Below the pieces are notes generated by a model, which saw only the letters and a program-made list of their open reading frames with translations, did not search any database and had not been told where the DNA came from. From positions 1 to 5,012 of the forward strand of contig QAKO01000074.1 of the NCBI GenBank assembly GCA_003343765.1: a DNA stretch of 5,012 nt. Reading direction: 5' to 3'. Numbering within the stretch: the stretch's first letter is position 1; each line of letters begins with the position of its first letter. This stretch comes from Bacillota bacterium. GTDB taxonomy: Bacteria; Bacillota; Clostridia; Christensenellales; Borkfalkiaceae. Both the position numbers and the translations under genes were made by a program. Of this stretch, positions 1 to 5,012 are shown in pieces.

Positions 1-635
1 CGCAATTCTTCTGCGTTCGCAATGCGGATCGTACCGCGGGAAAGTTCCACCAAGCCTTCCGATTCAAAATACTTGAGCATCCTTGAAACGGCTTCCCGAA
101 CCGTTCCCAGGTGCGCAGCCAATTGTTCGTGCGTAATTTTCAGATCCGCAGTGCCGGCATACGCTTCTTCTTCCAGCAACAGCGCGGCCAGACGCGCATC
201 AAACTTTTTGTTTAAAACTTCGTCGAGTACCCACATCACTTCAGAAAAGCGCTGTGCCATCAATGCGTTCGTAAACCCGTTCACCGCAACCGATTTTTCC
301 GAAAGTTTTTTATAGATTTCTGCAGGGATCAGGATCAGCCGCACTTCCGTTTCCGCAACGGCAAAAACATGAAAATCGATCCCGCGCAGTGCGCAGGACG
401 CACTGAAAAGACAGACACCGCCCTCCGCAATTCTGTATAAGGTGATCTCACGCCCCGTCTCCGAAAGTGTATAGACACGAAGTCTGCCGCTTTCCACGTA
501 CAAAAGCCCCGTACAGTCCCCGTTATAGACCTGCGCGCCGCGATGAAATGTATATTCCCGCAGATTTTCCCGCACCAGACGCCGATCTTCTTCCTTCAGA
601 TCTTTATAAAAAGAAAAATTCTCCGCTTTCTGCAT
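1..635 (-). CDS. Crp/Fnr-family transcriptional regulator (3' end beyond window)
   Basis: A cyclic-nucleotide-binding-like sensor domain occupies about residues 5-120 and a winged helix-turn-helix about 140-208. The DNA-binding part reads ITHEQLAAHLGTVREAVSRM (167-186) and contains the E-x-x-S-R signature (E181, S184, R185), which in FNR contacts TTGAT-type half-sites. The segment CLFSASC (75-81) places two Cys in the sensor domain, with another Cys at 41; a C-x-L-x-A-S-C segment recurs in clostridial members, as I recall. There is no N-terminal FNR-type [4Fe-4S] Cys cluster, so the signal is unknown; redox or metal sensing is possible. The frame is open to the window edge at residue 211, so only a short C-terminus should be missing. 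I chose ATG at 635, which has a modest GGAA element five bases upstream; an in-frame TTG at 701, directly after the preceding stop, is a less likely start. It lies 66 bp downstream of the NifX-like gene, probably in the same operon. Confidence 0.9.
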   Translation of the reverse strand, partial: MQKAENFSFYKDLKEEDRRLVRENLREYTFHRGAQVYNGDCTGLLYVESGRLRVYTLSETGREITLYRIAEGGVCLFSASCALRGIDFHVFAVAETEVRLILIPAEIYKKLSEKSVAVNGFTNALMAQRFSEVMWVLDEVLNKKFDARLAALLLEEEAYAGTADLKITHEQLAAHLGTVREAVSRMLKYFESEGLVELSRGTIRIANAEEL

Positions 636-701
636 TCCGTTTCCGCTATCCCCCGCGCTATCTTCTTTTCCTGTATCTACACAAACACCCCGATCGTCCA
701 A

Positions 702-1115
702 TCAATGGCGACATCCGCCGCAGGAATGATCGTCCGAATGACATCCATGTTCACCGCAAGAATGCCCTTCTCCGTGTTCATGCTCGTGATGCGAACATTT
801 TACGTTTGGATCATATGAAAGATCCCCTTTCAGAAACGCCTCTACTACAGCATCCGTTTCGCCTTCCACGCCTCCGAACACGCGGATCCCCGCCGACCCC
901 AGCGCCGCGATTGCTCCGCCGCCGATCCCGCCGCAAATCAGCACATCCACGCCCCGAGCTTTCAAAAAGCCAGCCAGTGCGCCGTGTCCCGTTCCGTCCG
1001 TATCCACGACTTCCCCCGAAACATTGCCGTTTTCCACAGTATATATCTTGAATTTTTGAGAATGCCCGAAATGCTGATAAACTTTCCCGTCTTCATAAGG
1101 AACTGCTATTTTCAT
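702..1115 (-). CDS. NifX/NifB-type (dinitrogenase Fe-Mo cofactor biosynthesis domain) protein with His/Cys-rich tail
   Basis: 137 residues. Residues 1-100 match the small NifX/NifB C-terminal fold (dinitrogenase iron-molybdenum cofactor biosynthesis domain): an MKIAVPYEDG start, HFGHS (15-19), GHGAL (43-47) and the glycine-rich CGGIGGGA (61-68). Family members bind iron-sulfur or Fe-Mo cofactor precursors; many stand-alone clostridial copies have no nitrogenase, and their role is unclear. Residues 107-137 form a tail with five Cys and nine His, including HHEHEH and CGGC, which should bind metal ions. The open frame extends 12 codons further upstream to 1151, but I chose ATG at 1115 because GGAGG (1122-1126) lies six bases before it and the domain begins with this Met. 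The protein should be cytoplasmic; no signal peptide is visible. A good promoter lies about 60 bp upstream, and the Crp/Fnr gene follows in the same direction. A nitrogenase role is not supported here. Confidence 0.9.
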   Translation of the reverse strand: MKIAVPYEDGKVYQHFGHSQKFKIYTVENGNVSGEVVDTDGTGHGALAGFLKARGVDVLICGGIGGGAIAALGSAGIRVFGGVEGETDAVVEAFLKGDLSYDPNVKCSHHEHEHGEGHSCGEHGCHSDDHSCGGCRH

Positions 1116-1121
1116 CCAATG

Positions 1122-1126
1122 CCTCC
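1122..1126 (-). promoter_or_regulatory. Ribosome binding site of the NifX-like gene
   Basis: GGAGG on the minus strand with a six-base spacer to ATG at 1115. It decides the start in favour of the internal Met rather than the longer open frame beginning at 1151. Confidence 0.85.
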
Positions 1127-1144
1127 GTTTGCAGGTTTTTTCTT

Positions 1145-1158
1145 CGCCCATACGGGCG
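1145..1158 (-). other. Short perfect hairpin in the 5' leader of the NifX-like gene
   Basis: On the minus strand CGCCC, loop GTAT, then GGGCG gives a five-base-pair perfect GC stem. It lies between the predicted transcription start (about 1171) and the ribosome binding site (1122-1126), and is followed by an A-rich stretch, not a T-run, so it is not a minus-strand terminator. It might stabilise the mRNA or be chance; no known riboswitch class is recognisable. Confidence 0.4.
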
Positions 1159-1177
1159 GCTTTTCCTGCTCTTATTC

Positions 1178-1206
1178 ATTATAACACCTTCCCGCGGATT
1201 TGTACA
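1178..1206 (-). promoter_or_regulatory. Sigma-A-type promoter for the NifX-like/Crp-Fnr operon
   Basis: On the minus strand the -35 box is TGTACA (1201-1206; four of six consensus bases). A 17-base spacer follows, then a perfect TATAAT (1178-1183) preceded by TG in the extended -10 position. The predicted start near 1171 gives a leader of about 56 bases. The -35 box lies inside one copy of an imperfect direct repeat (1194-1209), a plausible place for regulator binding. Confidence 0.75.
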
Positions 1207-1257
1207 CTTTTTTATAAAATATTCACGCTCAAAAAACCGAGCCGATCGTTTACACTT
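1194..1257 (-). repeat. Imperfect direct repeat at and upstream of the NifX-like promoter
   Basis: In plus-strand reading, GCGGATTTGTACACTT (1194-1209) and GCCGATCGTTTACACTT (1241-1257) share GC-GAT and TACACTT, with a few substitutions and one base of indel. The copies start 47 bp apart, with one overlapping the -35 box and the other about 40 bp further upstream. They may be binding sites for a regulator. They do not resemble the TTGAT-N4-ATCAA Fnr box. Confidence 0.35.
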
Positions 1258-1322
1258 CTTTTCACGATTGCGCTTTTCCTGAAAATATAAAAATTCTCTG
1301 TCGTTGGCGACACATCACACCG

Positions 1323-1365
1323 AAAACGCCGCGGCACGCAATTTCTTTGCGCGCCGCGGCGTTTT
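1323..1365 (-). terminator. Strong bidirectional intrinsic terminator after spoVAE
   Basis: A 13-bp perfect stem pairs 1323-1335 with 1353-1365 and includes the GC-rich core CGCCGCGGC. After one A/C mismatch, five more base pairs (1337-1341 with 1347-1351) lead to a five-base TTTCT loop. The A-run on one side and T-run on the other allow termination in both directions. On the minus strand it lies about 75 bp beyond the spoVAE stop and would end the spoVA transcript before the promoter of the next operon. The minus-strand T-run has four T, the plus-strand run five. Confidence 0.9.
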
Positions 1366-1438
1366 TGCTTACAAAATTTCCCCGTACAGAAAAAAATTTT
1401 TATTTTCGGAAAGAGAATGCTTTTTATGTTTCCGCCAA

Positions 1439-1819
1439 TCAATTTTTTTTCGATTTCGGGCGGAATATCAGCGCAAAGACAAAAGCAAACAGAATTGCCG
1501 CCGTAACACCGGCGCTGGCTGCGGTCAAAGCTCCGGTCAGAGCACCGAACAAACCGCGCTGCGCGCCGAGCATTGCACCTCTTGCCAGCAAATAGCCGAA
1601 TCCGCTGATCGGCACCGTGGCACCCGCCCCGGCAAAATCAACCAGGTATCCGTACAGTCCCAACGCTTCCAGAGCGACACCCGACAGCATAAAAAAGACA
1701 AGGATCCTTCCCGACGTCAGTTTTGTCAGATTGATGACCACCTGCGCAACTGTACATATGAGTCCTCCCACCGTAAATGCTTTGGCAAACATCCACAATA
1801 TATTCAAATATTTGTCCAT
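1439..1819 (-). CDS. spoVAE: Stage V sporulation protein AE (SpoVAEB-type membrane protein)
   Basis: 126 residues, close in length to the B. subtilis SpoVAEB protein (about 116). It is a small integral membrane protein of the SpoVAC/SpoVAEB family, part of the forespore inner-membrane apparatus that takes up dipicolinic acid during sporulation and is involved in its release at germination. Hydrophobic segments lie at about 11-30, 38-60, 88-100 and 101-119. The family-diagnostic segment DFAGAGATVPISGFG is at 61-75, followed by a Gly/Ala-rich stretch and an F-R-P-K end near the C-terminus. The start is set by GGGAGG (1826-1831), six bases before ATG. The gene follows spoVAD with a 38-bp gap and is cotranscribed with it. 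I favour AEB over the homologous SpoVAC because it comes after spoVAD and starts directly in the first membrane segment. Confidence 0.93.
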   Translation of the reverse strand: MDKYLNILWMFAKAFTVGGLICTVAQVVINLTKLTSGRILVFFMLSGVALEALGLYGYLVDFAGAGATVPISGFGYLLARGAMLGAQRGLFGALTGALTAASAGVTAAILFAFVFALIFRPKSKKN

Positions 1820-1825
1820 TCCGAT

Positions 1826-1831
1826 CCTCCC
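1826..1831 (-). promoter_or_regulatory. Ribosome binding site of spoVAE
   Basis: GGGAGG on the minus strand, six bases upstream of ATG at 1819, in the 38-bp spoVAD-spoVAE gap. It is much stronger than anything visible before spoVAD. Confidence 0.85.
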
Positions 1832-1857
1832 AGCTCATTTTCCGTTTCAAAAGATTT

Positions 1858-2862
1858 TCAACCGTCCCCGATATTTTCCACCGCTACGGCATGCGCGACA
1901 CAAGGGATCGTCTCACCCTGCCCGGAAGAAACCGTGGAAAGCAACGCTCCCGTCGCGACGAACAGCACCTTATTCAGTTTTTTTTGTTGCATCTGATGCA
2001 GAATAAATGAATTAAAAACCACCGCACAGCATCCTGCACCGCTTCCGCCCTGAAATTCGTCTTCCGCATGTTTATAGATCATCGCCCCGCAATCGTTATG
2101 ATTCTCAAAAATATCCACGCTTTTTTCCCAGACAAGATCCCGCACGATCCGACTTCCCAACACACCGAGATCTCCCGTCAGGATCAGATCGTAATAATCC
2201 GGATCTCGCTTTGTATCTTTCAGGTGCGCCAGAATGACATCGCAGGCGGCAGGCGCCATCGCCGCGCCCATATTGTTCACGTCGGAAACGCCGAAATCCA
2301 CCACTTTGCCGACCGTGGCACAGGTTATGGACGGGCCTTTCCCTTCCCTTGCCACGATCGCACTACCCGCACCCGTTACCGTCCACTGTGACTGCGGCGG
2401 CCGCGTCGTTCCGAGTTCCAAAGGATACCTGTACTGCCTTTCCGCCGAAGCAAAATGACTGCCCGTTGCCGCAGCCGCCGTTTTGGCATACCCGCCGTCT
2501 ACCAGAACAGAAGCAAGCAGCAAACCTTCGCTCATTGTTGAACACGCCCCGTAAATTCCCAAGTACGGAAGCCCCGTTTCCCGCGCGGCAAACGAAGCCG
2601 ATATGATCTGGTTCAGCAAATCACCCGAAAGAATTACATCCGCACCCTCTTTCAATCCCGCTTTTTCCATGCTGCTGCGCAGAGCATACAGCAACATCTT
2701 TCTCTCCGCTCTTTCAAACGTGCTTTCCGCAAACATATCGTCCGACAAAGGATAGTCGACATATCTCCCCACAATTCCGGCACATTCTTTCGGCCCCGCT
2801 ACCGTCGCCGCCGCAATAATTTTCGGTTTGTTCTTAAAAAAAATCGTCTGTCCGCACTGCAT
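1858..2862 (-). CDS. spoVAD: Stage V sporulation protein AD (DPA-binding, thiolase-like fold)
   Basis: 334 residues from the chosen start, against about 338 in B. subtilis. SpoVAD is a soluble protein with a thiolase-like fold that binds dipicolinic acid and works with the membrane SpoVA proteins in its uptake into the forespore. Visible family landmarks are VAGPKE (21-26), SGDLLNQ (79-85), YGACST (104-109, with C107 at the thiolase-type Cys position), AERQYRYP (140-147), TVTGAGSA (161-168), MAPAACD (202-208), LTGDLG (228-233), HNDCGAMIY (255-263), GGSGAGC (272-278) and VATGALLS (302-309). I chose ATG at 2862 because family similarity begins there. It lacks a good ribosome binding site, and the frame stays open 41 codons further to a TTG at 2985, so the start is uncertain. 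The usual upstream partner spoVAC is absent; an AraC-type gene precedes instead. Confidence 0.93.
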   Translation of the reverse strand: MQCGQTIFFKNKPKIIAAATVAGPKECAGIVGRYVDYPLSDDMFAESTFERAERKMLLYALRSSMEKAGLKEGADVILSGDLLNQIISASFAARETGLPYLGIYGACSTMSEGLLLASVLVDGGYAKTAAAATGSHFASAERQYRYPLELGTTRPPQSQWTVTGAGSAIVAREGKGPSITCATVGKVVDFGVSDVNNMGAAMAPAACDVILAHLKDTKRDPDYYDLILTGDLGVLGSRIVRDLVWEKSVDIFENHNDCGAMIYKHAEDEFQGGSGAGCCAVVFNSFILHQMQQKKLNKVLFVATGALLSTVSSGQGETIPCVAHAVAVENIGDG

Positions 2863-2873
2863 ACCGTTATTTT

Positions 2874-2915
2874 GCCGCACCCCGTAAAAATTATGCGCAA
2901 ATAAACTTTGACTTA
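2874..2915 (-). promoter_or_regulatory. Weak candidate sporulation-sigma (sigma-G/F-like) promoter before spoVAD
   Basis: On the minus strand CATAATT lies about 30 bp before the spoVAD ATG and partly fits a sigma-G -10 box (CATnnTA). The -35 region 17-18 bases upstream (around GGTAA) fits poorly. Position and the known forespore expression of spoVA genes make it plausible, but the match is weak. If real, the 41-codon upstream open frame would not be translated. Confidence 0.2.
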
Positions 2916-3015
2916 CCTTTCTTCCGCAGCTTCCGACGATCCTATTCCAACAAAGCGGCAAAATTAAATCATTGTCTGTATTCAAAATTGCCTGTTCAGC
3001 AAGTTCTGCATGATT

Positions 3016-3798
3016 TTAATAACTGAAATCAGATTGTTTTCGAAACACAGCCGGTGTTTTTCCCGTCCGCTCCTTAAACTGGAGACAGAAAAACGCCGCC
3101 GATGAATAGCCCAGCGCATCAGAAATTTCTTCCACGCTCTTATCCGTAAACAGCAAATACTTTTTTGCTTCCTTGATCTTCAGAGAAATAACGTATTCTT
3201 TAAATGAACAGCCTGTCGCTCTTCTTATCATGCGATTGATCGTGTTTTTATGAAAATGAAAAACTTCACTTAAAAGTTTACACGAAAGTTTTTCATTAAT
3301 ATTGCTCGCAATATATTCCAGCACAGCTTGCTGTTCACCCGTTTTTTTGACAACGGAAAAACTCTGCGTCTGAAGACGAAAAATTTCATACAAAAAGGCA
3401 TTCAGTAAATTTGTACAGATCTCCTTTCCGTAAATTCTGTCATACAAATATTCTTCGATCATCTTTTCCAGGCAGGATCTTGCAAACTTTTCTTCGGAAA
3501 TATTGACCTTTACCGATAAATTTTCATTCAGAAACGCATCATCATTTACCGTAAATTCCAAGCCCGATAATATGAACGGGTCATCTCTGTCAGCAAAAAT
3601 CGTATTTTCTTCCCCTTTCCTGCAAAAAAACAAATCACCTTGCACACAGGAGTAACGTTTTTGCCCGATCTTATAATCACCCTTACCGCTGTGAACATAC
3701 AATAAATACGGATAATGAAATACGCGCGGCGGCGTGAAAAAGCCTTTTTCACACGGAAAATAGTTGATCACGTCAAATTGAGCCTGAAAAGGATTCAT
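3016..3798 (-). CDS. AraC-family transcriptional regulator
   Basis: 260 residues. The N-terminal part (about 15-130) has the features of an AraC-type cupin sensor: hydrophobic YPYLLYVHSGKGDY (29-42) and a G-D-L-F-F strand (54-58). The C-terminal part (about 157-255) is a two-helix-turn-helix AraC/XylS DNA-binding domain, with the first helix-turn-helix around 169-195 and the second around 221-244. The latter carries the family signature SVEEISDALGYSS...FKERTGKTPAVFRK. The start has a strong AAAGGAG (3805-3811) six bases before ATG. It is divergent from the UroD-like gene and most likely regulates it, as such neighbours often do. The ligand is unknown. Base composition looks more A+T-rich than the spoVA genes, which hints at a separate history. 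No terminator is evident between it and spoVAD, 153 bp downstream. Confidence 0.93.
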   Translation of the reverse strand: MNPFQAQFDVINYFPCEKGFFTPPRVFHYPYLLYVHSGKGDYKIGQKRYSCVQGDLFFCRKGEENTIFADRDDPFILSGLEFTVNDDAFLNENLSVKVNISEEKFARSCLEKMIEEYLYDRIYGKEICTNLLNAFLYEIFRLQTQSFSVVKKTGEQQAVLEYIASNINEKLSCKLLSEVFHFHKNTINRMIRRATGCSFKEYVISLKIKEAKKYLLFTDKSVEEISDALGYSSAAFFCLQFKERTGKTPAVFRKQSDFSY

Positions 3799-3804
3799 TC
3801 TTCT

Positions 3805-3811
3805 CTCCTTT
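3805..3811 (-). promoter_or_regulatory. Ribosome binding site of the AraC-type gene
   Basis: AAAGGAG on the minus strand with a six-base spacer to ATG at 3798; it fixes the start. Confidence 0.85.
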
Positions 3812-3833
3812 GTTCAAAAGTATAATTTTCTGG

Positions 3834-3859
3834 TGCAATACTGCATTGTAATCTGTGCA
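3834..3859. repeat. Three TGCA-centred repeats upstream of the UroD-like promoter
   Basis: GTGCAAT (3833-3839), CTGCATT (3841-3847) and GTGCATT (3855-3861) share a TGCA core at 3834, 3842 and 3856. The first and third are 22 bp apart, about two helical turns, in direct orientation. The first two lie at or upstream of the plus-strand -35 box and the third in its spacer. This is a possible activator or operator array for the AraC protein. Confidence 0.3.
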
Positions 3860-3874
3860 TTTTTAGTATATAAT
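3846..3874 (+). promoter_or_regulatory. Promoter of the UroD-like gene
   Basis: The -35 box is TTGTAA (3846-3851; four of six consensus bases), followed by a 17-base spacer and a perfect TATAAT (3869-3874). The predicted start near 3881 leaves a leader of about 26 bases ending in the AGGGAG ribosome binding site. Its -10 box overlaps the -10 of the opposing promoter by two bases. Confidence 0.7.
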
Positions 3875-3893
3875 AGCTTCATTCAAAAGTCAA
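3865..3893 (-). promoter_or_regulatory. Promoter of the AraC-type gene, overlapping the divergent promoter
   Basis: On the minus strand TTGACT (3888-3893; five of six), a 17-base spacer, and TATACT (3865-3870; five of six). The predicted start near 3858 gives a leader of about 60 bases. Because it shares DNA with the plus-strand promoter at 3846-3874, polymerase could not occupy both at once. Confidence 0.65.
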
Positions 3894-3894
3894 C

Positions 3895-3900
3895 AGGGAG
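3895..3900 (+). promoter_or_regulatory. Ribosome binding site of the UroD-like gene
   Basis: AGGGAG lies six bases before ATG at 3907. It supports this start over the in-frame ATG at codon 10. Confidence 0.8.
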
Positions 3901-3906
3901 AGTTCA

Positions 3907-5004
3907 ATGATAATCAACAAAGCGCCGGAACGCATGACTTCAAAAGAAAGAGTACGCCGCACATTTGAATTTGAAAAGACAGACAGAGTTACAATCGGTT
4001 ACGAAAGTAACCCGATCATTCACTCTAAATTATGCAAAGCGCTCGGCGTCAAAGAAACAGAGCCGGAAAATCTGTTAATGGCTTTGGGTGTAGATTACCG
4101 CCCCATCGCAGCCCCCTACATCGGAAAAGAACTATTCAAAGCGCCTAAAGATCGTATCGTTGACCAACTCGAAGGTTGTATCATGCGATGGGTAGAAAAC
4201 GGTTCGGGCGGATATTGGGATTTTTGCGATTTCCCGCTGCAGAACGCAACTGACGAAATGTTTGAAAATTTTCCCGTACCCAACCCGGACGACTTTGATT
4301 ACGATGCCGCACTGGACAGAGCCAAAAGCTACGAAGGTAAATTCGGGTTGTTTGCGGGAAACGCAGGGATTCCGGATATTTTAAACTCGAACGGTCGTAT
4401 CATGGGAGTGGAGGATGTTCTTTGCCATCTTATACTGGAAGACGAAGCCGCTCTGAACTTCATAAAAAAACGCGCAAATTTTCAGCTTTCCATGATGGAA
4501 AGGCTGATCGAGAAATGCAAAGATCATCTCGATTTTATATGGTTGGGTGAGGATCTCGGAACACAGATCGCCCCCATGATCAGCCTTGAATTGTATCGGA
4601 AACATATAAAACCCATTCACAAACAGTTTGCCGACCTTGCGAACAGTTATCATCTGCCTGCGATCATACATACCTGCGGCAGCAGCAGCTGGGCTTACGA
4701 AGATTTTATAGAAATCGGGATCCGTGGCGTAGATACCTTACAGCCGGAAGCAAAAAATATGAGCCCCGCTTATCTTGCCGAAAAATTCGGCGGAAGGCTC
4801 AACTTCCGAGGCTGCATTTCTACCGCAGGTGCGCTTGCTTACGGCACAAAGGAAGAAACGGAAAAAGTTTGCAAAGATACCCTGGAAATCATGATGAAAG
4901 TCCGAGGTTATCATTTTGCTCCCACTCACCAAATCCAAGACAACACACCCGTTGAAAACGTGATCGCCATGTACAACGCCGCACACAAATACGGCAGGTA
5001 TTGA
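3907..5004 (+). CDS. Uroporphyrinogen decarboxylase-domain protein, MtaA/CmuA-like putative methyltransferase
   Basis: 365 residues covering a full UroD-type TIM barrel, with the usual opening MTSKERVRRTFEFEKTDRV from residue 10. True HemE has an Arg-rich substrate-binding segment near its N-terminus (RQAGRYMPEY); this protein lacks it, so haem synthesis is unlikely. IHTCG (254-258) provides the H-x-C pair (H255, C257) that binds zinc in corrinoid:coenzyme M or tetrahydrofolate-type methyltransferases such as MtaA and MtbA. A third ligand could be C303 (RGCIS) or H341 (APTHQ), the latter at about the place of the Cys in the A-P-G-C motif of MtaA. The end, DNTPVENVIAMYNAAHKYG, is typical of the subfamily. 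A cytoplasmic role in moving a methyl group from a methylated substrate, perhaps via a corrinoid protein encoded outside the window, is inference. It is probably controlled by the divergent AraC gene. Confidence 0.85.
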   Translation: MIINKAPERMTSKERVRRTFEFEKTDRVTIGYESNPIIHSKLCKALGVKETEPENLLMALGVDYRPIAAPYIGKELFKAPKDRIVDQLEGCIMRWVENGSGGYWDFCDFPLQNATDEMFENFPVPNPDDFDYDAALDRAKSYEGKFGLFAGNAGIPDILNSNGRIMGVEDVLCHLILEDEAALNFIKKRANFQLSMMERLIEKCKDHLDFIWLGEDLGTQIAPMISLELYRKHIKPIHKQFADLANSYHLPAIIHTCGSSSWAYEDFIEIGIRGVDTLQPEAKNMSPAYLAEKFGGRLNFRGCISTAGALAYGTKEETEKVCKDTLEIMMKVRGYHFAPTHQIQDNTPVENVIAMYNAAHKYGRY

Positions 5005-5012
5005 ATAAATCC

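Larger units (their letters stand above)
1116..1438. other. Gene-free interval between the spoVAE end and the NifX-like gene
   Basis: This 323-bp stretch carries no supportable gene on either strand. From the NifX side it holds a ribosome binding site, a leader hairpin, a promoter with an imperfect direct repeat, an A/T-rich patch with the palindrome TTTTATAAAA near 1210-1220, a small inverted repeat TGTCG/CGACA (1299-1312), and the strong bidirectional terminator at 1323-1365. The rest, up to the spoVAE stop, is A/T-rich sequence without clear structure. Confidence 0.75.
3813..3890. repeat. Exact 9-bp direct repeat TTCAAAAGT bracketing the divergent promoters
   Basis: TTCAAAAGT occurs at 3813-3821 and again at 3882-3890, in the same orientation, 69 bp start to start. 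The right copy overlaps the -35 box of the AraC promoter and lies just past the start of the plus transcript; the left copy lies in the AraC gene leader. Direct repeats are the usual operator layout for AraC-family proteins, so these are candidate sites for autoregulation and looping. Chance recurrence in A/T-rich DNA is possible. Confidence 0.4.

Noticed and set aside
702..704. Possible selenocysteine recoding of the TGA at the end of the NifX-like gene
   Set aside because: The domain and its metal-binding tail are complete before the stop, and no clear selenocysteine-insertion stem-loop is visible after it.
690..706. TTGAT followed by ATC six bases later on the minus strand, resembling an Fnr box
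   Set aside because: The spacing is six rather than four and the second half-site matches only ATC; it also lies at the stop codon of the NifX-like gene, away from any promoter.
467..1051. Long plus-strand open frame of 194 codons, rich in Arg and Pro
   Set aside because: It lies antisense to the NifX-like and Crp/Fnr genes, has biased low-complexity composition, and has no recognisable domain.
1116..1170. Riboswitch in the leader of the NifX-like gene
   Set aside because: The leader is only about 56 bases with a single short hairpin; too short and without any recognisable aptamer motif.
1304..1996. Plus-strand open frame of 230 codons across spoVAE, the spoVAD end and the terminator
   Set aside because: It runs antisense through spoVAE and directly through the terminator hairpin, with no recognisable protein features.
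2960..3003. GGCAA/TTGCC inverted repeat between the AraC gene and spoVAD as a terminator
   Set aside because: Only five base pairs around a loop of more than 25 bases, with no following T-run of note.

Overview
The window looks like chromosomal DNA of an anaerobic, endospore-forming Bacillota, most likely a member of the Clostridia. The evidence is a spoVAD-spoVAE pair, a Cys-rich Crp/Fnr regulator of a type common in Clostridia, a NifX/NifB-type protein with a His/Cys-rich tail, and a corrinoid-methyltransferase-like UroD-domain protein. Genus and species cannot be read from the sequence. I see no mobile element, CRISPR array, rRNA or tRNA. Base composition is moderate, and the AraC gene looks more A+T-rich by eye than its neighbours.

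Left block (1-1206, minus strand): a small NifX/NifB-like metal-binding protein (702-1115) is followed by a Crp/Fnr-family regulator (1-635) that runs off the window edge. A well-formed extended -10 promoter (1178-1206) precedes the pair, and they probably form one transcript. The idea that they act together, with a metal/redox-binding protein beside a Cys-containing regulator, is inference from proximity. The interval 1116-1438 holds the promoter, a 5'UTR hairpin, an imperfect direct repeat and a very strong bidirectional terminator, but no gene.

Middle block (1439-2862, minus strand): spoVAD then spoVAE, the late-sporulation genes whose products take part in moving dipicolinic acid (DPA) into the forespore. 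The gene normally found directly upstream, spoVAC, is absent. An AraC-type regulator gene sits there instead.

Right block (3016-5004): an AraC-family regulator (minus) and a UroD/MtaA-like protein (plus) are divergent. They share a 108-bp intergenic region with two near-consensus promoters whose -10 boxes overlap, plus repeated short sequences that could be the regulator's operators. The natural reading is that the AraC protein controls the divergent methyltransferase-like gene and itself. The inducer and substrate cannot be told from sequence.

I found no clearly novel system. The most interesting points are the spoVA cluster without spoVAC, the overlapping divergent promoter region, and the metal-tail protein/Crp-Fnr pair.
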